DNA of 37,381 nt from Halieaceae bacterium (GTDB lineage Bacteria > Pseudomonadota > Gammaproteobacteria > Pseudomonadales > Halieaceae). A model generated the notes under the pieces. It made no database searches and had not been told where the DNA came from. It saw nothing but the letters and a program-made list of their open reading frames with translations. Both the position numbers and the translations under genes were made by a program. Shown in pieces: positions 17,078 to 24,700 of the stretch (positions are counted from its first letter, which is position 1; each line of letters starts with the position of its first letter). The DNA lies in NCBI GenBank assembly GCA_028280635.1, contig JANQLM010000052.1, forward strand, positions 1-37,381, written 5' to 3'.

Positions 17078-17459
17078 GGACAACGACGAATCCAACATCG
17101 ACATCACGCCCATGCTAGACGTGGTGTTCATCATGTTGATCTTCTTTATCGTGACCGCCACCTTTATCAAGGAATCGGGTACCGAGGTCAGTCGTCCGCT
17201 GGCGTTCACCGCCGGGCTGCAGGATAAGGCCAGTATCCTCATCGCCATCGATGCCGAAAACCGGGTCTGGATAGACCGCCGCAATGTGGATCCACGCGGC
17301 CTGCGCACCATTATTGAACGGCTGCACGCGGAGAACCCGCGCGGCTCAATCGTCGTGCAGGCTGATAAACTCTCCAAGAACGAAACGCTGGTGGAGGTGC
17401 TGGACGCCGCCACCCGGGCCGGCGTAAGTGACGTGGCGATTGCCGCCAGTGAGCCCTGA
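17058..17459 (+). CDS. exbD: ExbD biopolymer transport protein
   Basis: A 133-residue protein with one N-terminal membrane helix (about 18-38) containing the essential aspartate in PMLDVVFIML, and a periplasmic ExbD domain. The preceding NIDITPMLD motif is standard for the family. I chose the ATG at 17058 over the GTG at 17052 because GGAGGG stands six bases upstream of it. It begins inside exbB and ends two bases before tonB. Confidence 0.93.
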   Translation: MLRQLRKDNDESNIDITPMLDVVFIMLIFFIVTATFIKESGTEVSRPLAFTAGLQDKASILIAIDAENRVWIDRRNVDPRGLRTIIERLHAENPRGSIVVQADKLSKNETLVEVLDAATRAGVSDVAIAASEP

Positions 17460-17461
17460 GC

Positions 17462-18139
17462 ATGCTTGAACCCAGCAGCATAGATGCCATCGACCGCGCT
17501 CTCGCGACTCCGCGTGGGCTGCGGCACTGGATGCATGTGATGGGCGCGCTGGTGGTGGGCGCCATCTCGGCGCTGGCCCTGGGCTGGTTCATGGACTACC
17601 TGATTCGTACCTCCGATATGCGCCTGGATGAATCGGCCAGGGTGCATGTGCTGGAGTTCGTGCGCGTGCGGCGCGAGGAAACCGCACAACGCAAGGACCG
17701 CACGCCGCCCAAGCCCCAACTCCAGGACACGCCCGACGTGCCGCCCATGCCCCAGGAGTCTATGGACGCAACGACCACACAGTTGGCTGTCTCGGCACTG
17801 CCGGCGGACGCCGGCCTCAACCTGCAGCGCGGCAGCATCGGCTTTGGCGCCGGTGAGGGCGACTACCTGCCAATTGTGAAAGTGGCGCCGATCTATCCCC
17901 AGCGCGCCGCGGTGGCGGGTATCTTTGGCGAATGCCTGGTGGAGTACTCGGTCACAACCGCCGGCACCACCAAGGACGTCAAGGTGATCGAAGAGCGCTG
18001 TACCCACTCGGTGTTCTACCGGCCCTCCATTGAGGCGGCCAAGCGCTTCAAGTACAAGCCGCGCATCATCGACGGCGTGGCCGTGGAAGTGCAGGGCGTG
18101 CTCAACATGTTCTACTACCAGGAGGAGGAAGCCCAGTGA
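17462..18139 (+). CDS. tonB: TonB family energy transducer
   Basis: A 225-residue TonB protein: cytoplasmic start, a membrane helix (about 27-47), a short Pro/Lys-rich linker (TPPKPQLQDTPDVPPMP, about 80-97) and a C-terminal TonB domain (about 140-225) with the YPQRAAVAGIFGECLVEYSV signature that contacts TonB boxes of receptors. The linker is short compared with E. coli TonB, as in TonB2 proteins. It overlaps the following TPR gene by four bases. No TonB-dependent receptor is encoded in the window. Confidence 0.92.
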   Translation: MLEPSSIDAIDRALATPRGLRHWMHVMGALVVGAISALALGWFMDYLIRTSDMRLDESARVHVLEFVRVRREETAQRKDRTPPKPQLQDTPDVPPMPQESMDATTTQLAVSALPADAGLNLQRGSIGFGAGEGDYLPIVKVAPIYPQRAAVAGIFGECLVEYSVTTAGTTKDVKVIEERCTHSVFYRPSIEAAKRFKYKPRIIDGVAVEVQGVLNMFYYQEEEAQ

Positions 18140-19368
18140 GAACCCTGGTACTGCTGCTGACCGTGCTGTTGGCGGCTCCGCTGTCCGCCAAGGAATCCGT
18201 GGTGGGCATGAACAAGCGCACCTACGACACCCTCAATGAAGTGCAGATCTTCATGGAGGCGGAACAGTGGGATGAGGCGCTGGCGGCCCTGGAAGTCATG
18301 GGCAAGCGCAAGCTCAGCGGTTATGAAACCGCCCATATGCTCAATATGTACGGCTTCATCTATTACTCCATGGGCAACAACGAGAAGGCCCTGGAGAACT
18401 TTGACCTGGCCCTGCAACAGGAAGGGCTGCCGAACTCCCAGGTGCGCGGCCTGTTGAATTCCTCAACGCAGGTCTCCCTGTCCATCGGTGACTACCCGGC
18501 TGCCGAGGGTTATGCCAAGCGTCTGCTGGAGGCGGAGGTCGAGGCACCCCAGCCGCTCAGTCAGGTCTTGCTGGCCCAGGCCTACGTGGGCCAGGAGCGC
18601 TGGGCAGACGCTGAGGGGCCGCTGAAAACCGCGCTGGCCATGCTGGAAGCCAGTGGCGCGACGCCGCGTGAAAACTGGATGGTGATGCTGAGCTCCATCT
18701 ATCACGCCCAGGAAAAATACGAAGAGATGCGCGACCTGCTGTACGAGGTGGTCAAGCTCTACCCGCGGGAACGCTACATACTCAACCTGGCGGCGCTTAA
18801 CGGGCAGCTCGGTGAACCGGAGAGGCAGCTCGCGCTGATCGAATCCCTGGAAGAAGATGACCGTGTCGTCAAAAGCTTCCACTTTGTCACCCTGGCCAAC
18901 CTGTTCCTCTCCCAGGGCGTGCCGGTCAAGGCGGCGCGGCTGCTGGAGCGTGAGATTGAAAACGGCCGGGTGCCCGACACCCGGCAGAACCTGGAACTCA
19001 CCTCCCAGGCCTGGTACCTGGCGGGGGAGGAGGCCAGGGCCATCCCACCACTGATGGCGGCGGCCCAGAAAGAGCAGAGCGGCAAGCTGTTCCTGCGCAT
19101 CGCCCGCCTGCATATGGACCTCTATCAGTGGGATGAGGCCGAAAGCGCCGCGCGCCAGGCCCTGGCCATGGAGGATCTTGAAGAACCGGGGGACGCCTGG
19201 CTGCTGATCGGCATGGCCCTGGCCCGCGCCAACGAACTGGAGGCGGCGCGCACAGCATTTGTCCAGGCCTCGGAGTACGATAGCAGCGTGAAGTGGGCCA
19301 TGCAGTGGATGCGCTTCGTAGAAACCGAGCAGGCGCGCATCGCATCCCTGACAGAGGAAGACGCCTGA
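18136..19368 (+). CDS. periplasmic TPR protein of the TonB2 operon
   Basis: A 410-residue protein with a signal peptide (MRTLVLLLTVLLAAPLSA) and repeated helix-turn-helix units of TPR type through most of its length, such as LNMYGFIYYSMGNNEKALENF and LRIARLHMDLYQWDEAESA. TPR proteins at this position are known in TonB2 clusters and presumably help assemble the complex; the exact role is unknown. It starts at a GTG that overlaps the tonB stop and is the last gene of the operon. Confidence 0.88.
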   Translation: MRTLVLLLTVLLAAPLSAKESVVGMNKRTYDTLNEVQIFMEAEQWDEALAALEVMGKRKLSGYETAHMLNMYGFIYYSMGNNEKALENFDLALQQEGLPNSQVRGLLNSSTQVSLSIGDYPAAEGYAKRLLEAEVEAPQPLSQVLLAQAYVGQERWADAEGPLKTALAMLEASGATPRENWMVMLSSIYHAQEKYEEMRDLLYEVVKLYPRERYILNLAALNGQLGEPERQLALIESLEEDDRVVKSFHFVTLANLFLSQGVPVKAARLLEREIENGRVPDTRQNLELTSQAWYLAGEEARAIPPLMAAAQKEQSGKLFLRIARLHMDLYQWDEAESAARQALAMEDLEEPGDAWLLIGMALARANELEAARTAFVQASEYDSSVKWAMQWMRFVETEQARIASLTEEDA

Positions 19369-19429
19369 CGCCGGAACTTGGGTAAACTCCCGGGGTCTGT
19401 TAACCCACACCCAGGGACAAGGTAACGAA

Positions 19430-19942
19430 ATGTTATCGCTTCGCTTTACATCCGCGGCGCTGGTCATGGCACTGGCGTTTGTTTTCGCCACCTTTCCGGC
19501 CTCCGCCGGTGCCCCCGTCGGCGGCAAGGCGCCGCATTTTGTGCTGGTCGACAGCAGCGGCGAGTTGGTGAGTCTCAAGGATTTCCGCGGTCAGCCGCTG
19601 GTAGTGCATTTCTGGGCCACCTGGTGCCCCTACTGCAAAAAAGTGCAGCCCGGCCTGCAGAAGCTGGCCGACAAGCATGCTGACCAGGGCCTGGTGCTGA
19701 TTGGTATCAGCTTCCGCGAAGACGAGGGCAGCCAGCCGCAGTCGGTGCTGGAGGCCCGCGGTCACAACTTCACTACCCTGGTGGAAGGTGATGAAGTGGC
19801 GGAGATGTACGGCGTCCGCGGTACGCCCACCACGGTGTTTATCGACGCCAAGGGCACCGTGATTGGCGCCACCCATACCTCAGATCCCGCTGACCCTATC
19901 CTTGAACGCCTGGCCCAGCAGCTCCTCGGGACTGCCGAGTAA
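19430..19942 (+). CDS. TlpA-like exported thioredoxin-fold protein
   Basis: A 170-residue periplasmic thiol-disulfide protein. It has a signal peptide (about 1-26, cleavage near PASA-GA), the thioredoxin active site WCPYCK (C66, C69) and a cis-proline motif (RGTPTTVF). It resembles TlpA/ResA reductases, which reduce specific exported partners, for example in cytochrome or metal-site maturation. No partner is identifiable here. It lies 61 bases after the TonB operon and abuts the next small gene (stop and start share one base, TAATG). Confidence 0.9.
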   Translation: MLSLRFTSAALVMALAFVFATFPASAGAPVGGKAPHFVLVDSSGELVSLKDFRGQPLVVHFWATWCPYCKKVQPGLQKLADKHADQGLVLIGISFREDEGSQPQSVLEARGHNFTTLVEGDEVAEMYGVRGTPTTVFIDAKGTVIGATHTSDPADPILERLAQQLLGTAE

Positions 19943-20166
19943 TGGAAAACGCCGGCACTATAGTCGTCATCTTTGTCGCCATTGTGGTGGTGGGCGTTTT
20001 TGCCTATATGGCCAGGCGCCTCGACCAGCGTCGACACCAGGACCAGCTGGAACGTATACAGGAACGAATCCGCAGGAGCGAAGAAAACTCGTCGCCGGCA
20101 GCGGGCGGCGCCGAAGCGGGTACCGGCACCGGTGATGATCCCGAAAGCGGTGCGGTCGACCGCTGA
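19942..20166 (+). CDS. small single-helix membrane protein
   Basis: A 74-residue protein with one N-terminal hydrophobic helix (about 6-23), a basic stretch (ARRLDQRRHQ) and a low-complexity Gly/Ala/Ser tail. It is probably anchored with the basic side in the cytoplasm. Its start overlaps the stop of the TlpA-like gene, so it is likely co-translated. I do not recognise a family. The low-complexity tail makes conservation uncertain. Confidence 0.6.
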   Translation: MENAGTIVVIFVAIVVVGVFAYMARRLDQRRHQDQLERIQERIRRSEENSSPAAGGAEAGTGTGDDPESGAVDR

Positions 20167-20193
20167 ACCCAAGCTGAACCCGAATATAAGGAA

Positions 20194-20224
20194 TAAAAAA
20201 AGGGAGCCCGGTTGGACTCCCTTT
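20194..20224 (-). terminator. rho-independent terminator of the tRNA-Glu/Gly unit
   Basis: On the minus strand AAAGGGAG (20217-20224) pairs with CTCCCTTT (20199-20206), followed directly by a run of T (20194-20200). It lies ten bases beyond the tRNA-Gly 3' end. Confidence 0.85.
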
Positions 20225-20233
20225 CCTGGAATT

Positions 20234-20309
20234 TGGAGCGGGAAACGAGGTTCGAACTCGCGACCTCAACCTTGGCAAGGTTGCGCTCTACCAGCTGAGC
20301 TATTCCCGC
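20234..20309 (-). tRNA. tRNA-Gly (anticodon GCC)
   Basis: Full cloverleaf of 76 bases on the minus strand with encoded CCA. The anticodon loop reads TTGCCAA, giving GCC for glycine. The D-loop (AGCTGGTAGAGC) and T-loop (GTTCGAAC) are normal. It is two bases downstream of tRNA-Glu and shares its promoter and terminator. Confidence 0.97.
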
Positions 20310-20311
20310 AA

Positions 20312-20387
20312 TGGCGTCCCCTAGGGGGTTCGAACCCCTGTTCCCGCCGTGAAAGGGCGGTGTCCTAGGCCACTAGACGAAGGGGAC
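20312..20387 (-). tRNA. tRNA-Glu (anticodon TTC)
   Basis: A 76-base tRNA on the minus strand with encoded CCA. The acceptor GTCCCCT pairs with AGGGGAC, the anticodon loop CTTTCAC gives TTC, and the T-loop is GTTCGAAC. It is the first tRNA of the unit. About 100 bases of transcribed leader would separate it from the promoter at 20498-20526. Confidence 0.97.
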
Positions 20388-20490
20388 ATGTTACAAGATC
20401 TTCCGAAGATTTTCTGCAGTGTCTTCTTCAGTTCATTGCGTACTTCGTCGCTTTGGCAGGGCGCTGAATCAGTCATCTCCCTGTCAAAGA

Positions 20491-20526
20491 GGCGCGCATT
20501 CTATGGTCCCGTATGGCAAACGTCAA
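20491..20526 (-). promoter_or_regulatory. promoter of the tRNA-Glu/Gly unit, GC-rich discriminator
   Basis: Minus strand: TTGACG (20521-20526), 17-base spacer, TAGAAT (20498-20503), then GCGCGCC (20491-20497). The GC-rich discriminator is typical of stringently controlled stable-RNA promoters. Confidence 0.8.
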
Positions 20527-20558
20527 GCCTTGGACGGGGAATTCGCCGGGCGCGCAAT

Positions 20559-20936
20559 CTATTGCAAATTCAACAGCTTGGCCCGCTCCGCGCGGTAGTC
20601 GAAATCGGCATTGTCAGCCGCCGCTACCCGCAACTCTTCAAGGGTCTGGAAGGTCTGCATTTCTTCATCGGGCATGTAGTGCAGGCAGTCGCCGCCGATG
20701 AACCACAGCAGGTCCCGGGGGAACAGCGGGGCAAACTCCGGGGCGTGGGTGAACAGGGTGCTGATCAGGGCCGGCCCCTCCTCGTAGATGCCCCGGCCGC
20801 GGGCCAGTTCGGCAAATCCCGCTGCCAGGGTCCGCAGGGGATCCTCTGCTGAGGTTTTCTCGGCCTCTTTGGCCAATCGCTCGGCGAAGCTGGCCGCCAG
20901 TTCCAGGCAGAAGGCCCGATATTCACTGTCATTCAT
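20559..20936 (-). CDS. conserved hypothetical protein, 125 residues
   Basis: A soluble, mostly helical 125-residue protein (AFCLELAASFAERLAKEAEK; FPRDLLWFIGGDCLHYMPDEEM). It may correspond to the PA2817-type proteins that I recall near tRNA-Glu/Gly genes in Pseudomonas, but that is a weak memory-based match. No known active site is visible. It diverges from the ABC transporter genes across 81 bases, and its 3' end is 32 bases from the tRNA promoter on the same strand, so read-through into the tRNAs is possible. Confidence 0.75.
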   Translation of the reverse strand: MNDSEYRAFCLELAASFAERLAKEAEKTSAEDPLRTLAAGFAELARGRGIYEEGPALISTLFTHAPEFAPLFPRDLLWFIGGDCLHYMPDEEMQTFQTLEELRVAAADNADFDYRAERAKLLNLQ

Positions 20937-21017
20937 CCTGCAGTCGCACCGCTACGTAAATGGGATATACAATACCGGCCTTTTTCCCAACCGCATACTC
21001 AACGGAACCCGCTATCC

Positions 21018-21926
21018 ATGACGGCAGCGCTGTCCATTCGCGACCTGAGCAAGGTCTACGCCAACGACGTACACGCCCTGCGGGGCATCAGCCTCGATGT
21101 GCAGGAGGGTGATTTCTTCGCCCTGCTGGGCCCCAACGGGGCGGGCAAATCCACCACCATCGGCATCCTGTTCTCGCTGATCAACAAGAGCGGCGGCAAG
21201 GTCGAGGTGTTTGGCATCGATACCGATGAGGATTTCCCCGGCGCCAAGAAGCATATCGGCATCGTCCCCCAGGAGTTCAACTTCAACCTGTTCGAGAAGG
21301 TTGAGCACATCGTGGTGACCCAGGGCGGCTATTACGGCCTGCCAGCGGACCTCGCGAAAGAGCGCGCCGAGAAATACCTGCGCAAGCTGGGCCTGTGGGA
21401 AAAGCGCAACGATCGCGCCCGCGAGCTGTCCGGCGGCATGAAGCGCCGCCTGATGATTGCCCGTGCCCTGGTGCACGAACCGCGGCTGTTGATCCTCGAC
21501 GAACCCACCGCGGGGGTGGATATCGAGATGCGCCGCTCCATGTGGGAATTCCTGCAGGAGCTGAATGCCTCCGGCACCACCATCATTCTTACCACCCACT
21601 ATCTGGAAGAGGCGGAGAGCCTGTGCCGCAACATTGCCATCATCGACCAGGGCAGCATCGTGCATCATTCCAGCATGCGTGAGCTGCTGCGCCAGCTTCA
21701 TACCGAGATGTTCATTCTCGATACGCGCCAGGAGCTCCACCAGGAGGTAAGCATACCGGGCTTCCCCTGCCAGTGGGTGGACGCCCACACCCTGGAGGTC
21801 GAGGTGGACAAGGATCAGGACCTGAATGAGCTGTTCAGCGCACTCAGCCAGCAGGGAATTGATATCTCCAGCATGCGCAACAAAGCCAACCGGCTGGAAG
21901 AAATGTTTGTCAGCCTGCTGTCATAA
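21018..21926 (+). CDS. ABC transporter ATP-binding protein (YadG-like)
   Basis: A 302-residue ATPase subunit. Walker A is GPNGAGKST (38-46), the signature is LSGGMKRR (from 137), Walker B ends LDEPTAGVD (D161, E162) and the H-loop is TTHYLEEAE. The C-terminal 80 residues form a separate domain typical of YadG/CcmA-type exporters. It pairs with the permease 14 bases downstream. The substrate is unknown. YadGH-type systems belong to the ABC-2 exporter family, so export of a lipid, polysaccharide or drug is plausible. Confidence 0.92.
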   Translation: MTAALSIRDLSKVYANDVHALRGISLDVQEGDFFALLGPNGAGKSTTIGILFSLINKSGGKVEVFGIDTDEDFPGAKKHIGIVPQEFNFNLFEKVEHIVVTQGGYYGLPADLAKERAEKYLRKLGLWEKRNDRARELSGGMKRRLMIARALVHEPRLLILDEPTAGVDIEMRRSMWEFLQELNASGTTIILTTHYLEEAESLCRNIAIIDQGSIVHHSSMRELLRQLHTEMFILDTRQELHQEVSIPGFPCQWVDAHTLEVEVDKDQDLNELFSALSQQGIDISSMRNKANRLEEMFVSLLS

Positions 21927-21940
21927 GGAAACGACACACA

Positions 21941-22714
21941 ATGAACAGCTATGAAAAATGGGTCGCCTTCCAGACCATCCTGGTCAAGGAAGTGCGCCGC
22001 TACCTGCGCATCTGGCCCCAGACCCTGCTGCCGCCGGCCATCACCATGACCCTGTACTTCGTAATCTTCGGCGCCTTGATCGGTTCGCGGATCGGCGAGA
22101 TGGGGGGCTTCAGCTACATGCAGTTCGTGGTGCCGGGCCTGATCATGATGGCGGTGGTGACCAATTCCTACTCCAACGTGGTGTCGTCGTTCTTCGGCGC
22201 CAAGTTCAACCACAGCGTGGAGGAACTATTGGTCTCGCCGGTGCCCAACTGGGTGATCCTGGCGGGATATATCACTGGCGGTGTCAGCCGCGGGCTGATG
22301 GTAGCCGTGATTGTCACCTGCCTGTCGCTGTTTTTTGCGGAACTCAGCATTCACAACCTGCCGCTGACCGTCGCCATTGTGCTGTTTACCTCGGTGCTGT
22401 TTGCCCTGTTCGGTTTTATCAATGCCGTGTTCGCCAACAATTTTGACGACATCTCCATCGTGCCCACCTTCGTGCTGACACCGCTGATCTACCTGGGCGG
22501 AGTGTTCTACTCCATGGAACTGCTGCCGGACTTCTGGGAAGGCGTGTCGCGGCTCAATCCGCTGGTGTACGTGGTGAACGGTTTCCGCTACGGGGTGCTG
22601 GGTGTGTCGGATGTGGACGTGCGCTTTGCCTTCGGCATGCTGGCGCTGTTCACTGCGGTCGCTTTTGCCTATTGCATGCACCTGCTCAACACCGGCAAGA
22701 GGTTGCGCCAGTAA
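21941..22714 (+). CDS. ABC-2 type permease (YadH-like)
   Basis: A 257-residue inner-membrane protein with about six hydrophobic helices, a cytoplasmic N-terminal amphipathic start (VKEVRRYLRIWPQTLLPP) and the ABC-2 signature near the end (PLIYLGGVFYSMELLPDFW...LNPLVYVVNGFRYG). It partners the upstream ATPase as a two-component exporter. The ribosome site is AAGGAAA. Its TAA stop shares a base with the ATG of queF (TAATG), so queF is probably translated from the same message. Confidence 0.92.
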   Translation: MNSYEKWVAFQTILVKEVRRYLRIWPQTLLPPAITMTLYFVIFGALIGSRIGEMGGFSYMQFVVPGLIMMAVVTNSYSNVVSSFFGAKFNHSVEELLVSPVPNWVILAGYITGGVSRGLMVAVIVTCLSLFFAELSIHNLPLTVAIVLFTSVLFALFGFINAVFANNFDDISIVPTFVLTPLIYLGGVFYSMELLPDFWEGVSRLNPLVYVVNGFRYGVLGVSDVDVRFAFGMLALFTAVAFAYCMHLLNTGKRLRQ

Positions 22715-23508
22715 TGCTGCTGGGGCAGGACAGCCCGGCCCCGGCTCGCTACGCGCCGGAGATTCTCTATCCCATTGCCCGCCGCCTGGCGCGGGATGAG
22801 CTGGGGTTGCCGGTGAAGCTGCCGTTTTTTGGCGAAGACATCTGGCACGGCTGGGAGCTGTCCTGGCTGGATATGGAGGGTGGGCCGCAAAGCGCGGTCG
22901 CTCGCTTCGCGATTCCCGCAACGTCTGAAAACCTGGTGGAGTCGAAGTCCTTTAAGCTCTACCTGAACTCACTTAATCAGGAGGCCTTCGAGAGCAGCGA
23001 GGCCCTCAAGGCGACACTGGTCAAGGACCTGTCCGCGGTGGCCGCTGGTGAAGTCGAGCTTGAACTGTTCGCAGTGGATGATCCGACCCTGGCACCCACG
23101 CCCCTGACTGGCGAATGTGTAGACGGCGAGGTGCTAACGCGCCGGGCCGCGGAGCCTGATGTCGACCTGCTGGAAGTGGTCGAAGTGCCAGGCGAGACGC
23201 AGCTATATAGCCACGGCCTTCGCTCCCTGTGCCCGGTGACGGCCCAACCCGACTGGGCCACGGTGATACTACACTGTGACGGGCAGTGCGTGACGCCGGC
23301 CAGCCTGCGGACCTACGTCGCCAGTTTCCGCCACCACCAGGAGTTCCACGAGCAGTGCGTGGAGCGCATGTTCCGGGACCTGCAGAACGCCGGCCTGGGC
23401 CTGTTCAGTGTGCAGGCCCTGTACACCCGCCGTGGCGGGCTCGACATCAGTCCCTGGCGCAGCACGAAGCCGGGGCGTGCGCCCCGGCTGCGCAGCATGC
23501 GCCAGTAG
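22714..23508 (+). CDS. queF: NADPH-dependent preQ0 reductase
   Basis: QueF reduces 7-cyano-7-deazaguanine (preQ0) to preQ1 in queuosine synthesis. At 264 residues it is the long, two-domain form. Present are the QueF motif (ESKSFKLYLNS), the catalytic cysteine C173 in RSLCPVTAQPDW and the late FRHHQEFHEQCVERMF segment. The ATG at 22714 overlaps the permease stop; a longer frame from 22672 is not needed. A nine-base-pair palindrome (23469-23488) lies in the last codons and may act in termination against the convergent small gene. Confidence 0.95.
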   Translation: MLLGQDSPAPARYAPEILYPIARRLARDELGLPVKLPFFGEDIWHGWELSWLDMEGGPQSAVARFAIPATSENLVESKSFKLYLNSLNQEAFESSEALKATLVKDLSAVAAGEVELELFAVDDPTLAPTPLTGECVDGEVLTRRAAEPDVDLLEVVEVPGETQLYSHGLRSLCPVTAQPDWATVILHCDGQCVTPASLRTYVASFRHHQEFHEQCVERMFRDLQNAGLGLFSVQALYTRRGGLDISPWRSTKPGRAPRLRSMRQ

Positions 23509-23517
23509 TGGGCCTTA

Positions 23518-23682
23518 TCAGGCGTTGCCGGTCTTCAGCTTGCCCCAGATTTCCGGCTGGTTGATCTTCAGCAGCATACGGATTTCCTCGGCTGCAATCT
23601 CGTCACCCCGGGCCACTGCCGCTACCAGTTCCTGTTTCAGGCTCACCGGCCTGGGCTTCTCGTAAAACTCGATCATTTCCAT
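23518..23682 (-). CDS. small conserved-looking protein, 54 residues
   Basis: A short acidic and basic mixed helix protein (SLKQELVAAVARGDEIAAEEIRMLL) ending GKLKTGNA, with no membrane segment. The ATG at 23682 has an excellent AAGGAG six bases upstream; an alternative ATG at 23697 would add five residues. The gene converges with queF nine bases away. I do not recognise the family. The strong ribosome site and compact position support a real gene. Confidence 0.6.
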   Translation of the reverse strand: MEMIEFYEKPRPVSLKQELVAAVARGDEIAAEEIRMLLKINQPEIWGKLKTGNA

Positions 23683-23851
23683 GGTTTTCTCCTTCATATC
23701 GCCACCTTCTGCAGTCGATTCCGCGCTGCGTTGATAGCGCTTATTAGATGCCCGATGGCGGTTTTGAAGGATGGCAGCCAGCGACAGCCGCATTGCCGCG
23801 TACGCCAGTGATGTCGGGCCCCGTTGCGCTGGTAACCTGTGGGTGTTGTGG

Positions 23852-23857
23852 TATGAT
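23852..23857 (+). promoter_or_regulatory. possible -10 box of the tRNA-Ser/SRP RNA unit
   Basis: TATGAT followed by the GC-rich TCGCGCCC lies 47 bases before tRNA-Ser, as in stable-RNA promoters. The -35 is unclear: TTGCGC at 23824 would leave a 22-base spacer. Confidence 0.4.
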
Positions 23858-23904
23858 TCGCGCCCTTGTCGCAGCGGGCCCCGGCGGACTGTCTGCGATA
23901 ACCC

Positions 23905-23992
23905 GGAGAGGTGGCCGAGCGGTCGAAGGCGCACGCCTGGAAAGTGTGTATACGGAAACGTATCGAGGGTTCGAATCCCTCCCTCTCCGCCA
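23905..23992 (+). tRNA. tRNA-Ser (anticodon GGA)
   Basis: An 88-base class II tRNA with encoded CCA. The acceptor GGAGAGG pairs with CCTCTCC, the anticodon loop CTGGAAA gives GGA, and a long variable arm (TATACGGAAACGTA) is present. The T-loop is GTTCGAAT. SRP RNA starts six bases later, suggesting a shared transcript. Confidence 0.97.
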
Positions 23993-23998
23993 ATTTAT

Positions 23999-24108
23999 GG
24001 CGACCCTTGCGGTCCCCTCGCAACGATAGGTAGTGAACTCCGCCAGGCCCGGAAGGGAGCAACGGTAATTATCGACTCGTGTGCCGAGGTGCGGCTGCTT
24101 GGGTCGCC
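23999..24108 (+). ncRNA. ffs: signal recognition particle 4.5S RNA
   Basis: The domain IV core is clear: CCAGGCCCGGAAGGGAGCA (about 24045-24063) matches the bacterial Ffh-binding loop with its GGAA tetraloop and the facing AGCA. The ends GGCGACCC (23999-24006) and GGGTCGCC (24101-24108) pair to close the rod, and GTGTGCCGAGG matches the 3' arm as in E. coli. It guides the Ffh complex to membrane-protein ribosomes. The exact ends are inferred from pairing. The tRNA-Ser-ffs-dnaX order is as I expect in gammaproteobacteria. Confidence 0.93.
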
Positions 24109-24185
24109 TCCATTCTTATCGCGAACTTCACTTCATTCAGCACGCTTGGCTGCGGCCGCTCTCTCGTGTTGGTGCTCCGTAGGGC

Positions 24186-24331
24186 GGTGCCGGTGCGCAG
24201 GCTATTGCCAGCACGGTTGCTAGCCTGTTCTGGCTTTCTGGGGATCGCACCGGAGTCGAGGGCTTCTGTGGTTTCCAGTGGTTTATCCGGCGCGCCCTGA
24301 TGGTGCTGGCAATAGCCTGCGCACCGACACC
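24186..24331 (-). repeat. family 1 hairpin element, copy A
   Basis: The arms at 24186-24214 and 24303-24331 pair at 28 of 29 positions; the one mismatch is G-U on the minus strand, the inferred RNA sense. The 88-base core (24215-24302) aligns end to end with copies B, C and D, with fixed blocks such as GCTAGCC, TCGAGGGCTTCTG and CGGCGCGCCCTGAT. The middle 11 bases of the arms differ from all other copies, while the inner CAGCAC and outer GGTG edges are shared. It forms an inverted pair with B. No coding function; family not recognised. Confidence 0.85.
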
Positions 24332-24452
24332 TCAGTTGCGTACCACACTCGGTCGAGGCGGGATGGATGCGACGCTGTGTTGTGGGGGTGGAGTATCGAG
24401 CGTCTGTTCTGCGTTTTTACCCAAGTCTGGTGGGCTGTACTGCGATCTGAGA

Positions 24453-24599
24453 GGTGTCGGCGTGTATGGTCTGGCCAGCACCATCAGGGCGCGCCGTTTC
24501 ATCCGATAGAAACCCCAGAAGCCCTCGACTCCGGTGCAATCCCCCCAAGCCCAAGACTCGGCTAGCGACCGTGCGGGCCAGACCATACACGTCGGCGCC
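24453..24599 (+). repeat. family 1 hairpin element, copy B
   Basis: The arms at 24453-24481 and 24571-24599 pair at 25 of 29 positions; three of the four mismatches are G-U wobbles on the plus strand. The 89-base core (24482-24570) is in the opposite orientation to copy A. The element lies 101 bases upstream of the dnaX ATG, pointing the same way, so it may be part of the dnaX leader if transcribed from upstream. The spacer from A is 121 bases and shows no clear gene or promoter. Confidence 0.85.
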
Positions 24600-24700
24600 T
24601 CGCTTCGAAGCTGGATACGTCTAAGAGCTGCGGTTTGGTGTGAGGGCAGGGACCATTGGTGTATCCTTGGCGGTTTCCGAAGTTACTCGTTCAGTCGTTT

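Noticed and set aside
24109-24120. Terminator directly after SRP RNA
   Set aside because: The rod-closing stem is part of the RNA itself and is followed only by a mixed TCCATTCTTATC, not a T-run.
24278-24565. Possible small genes inside the family 1 elements (also 31859-32194)
   Set aside because: The frames are not kept between copies, which differ in length and carry stops, so the conserved core is not coding.
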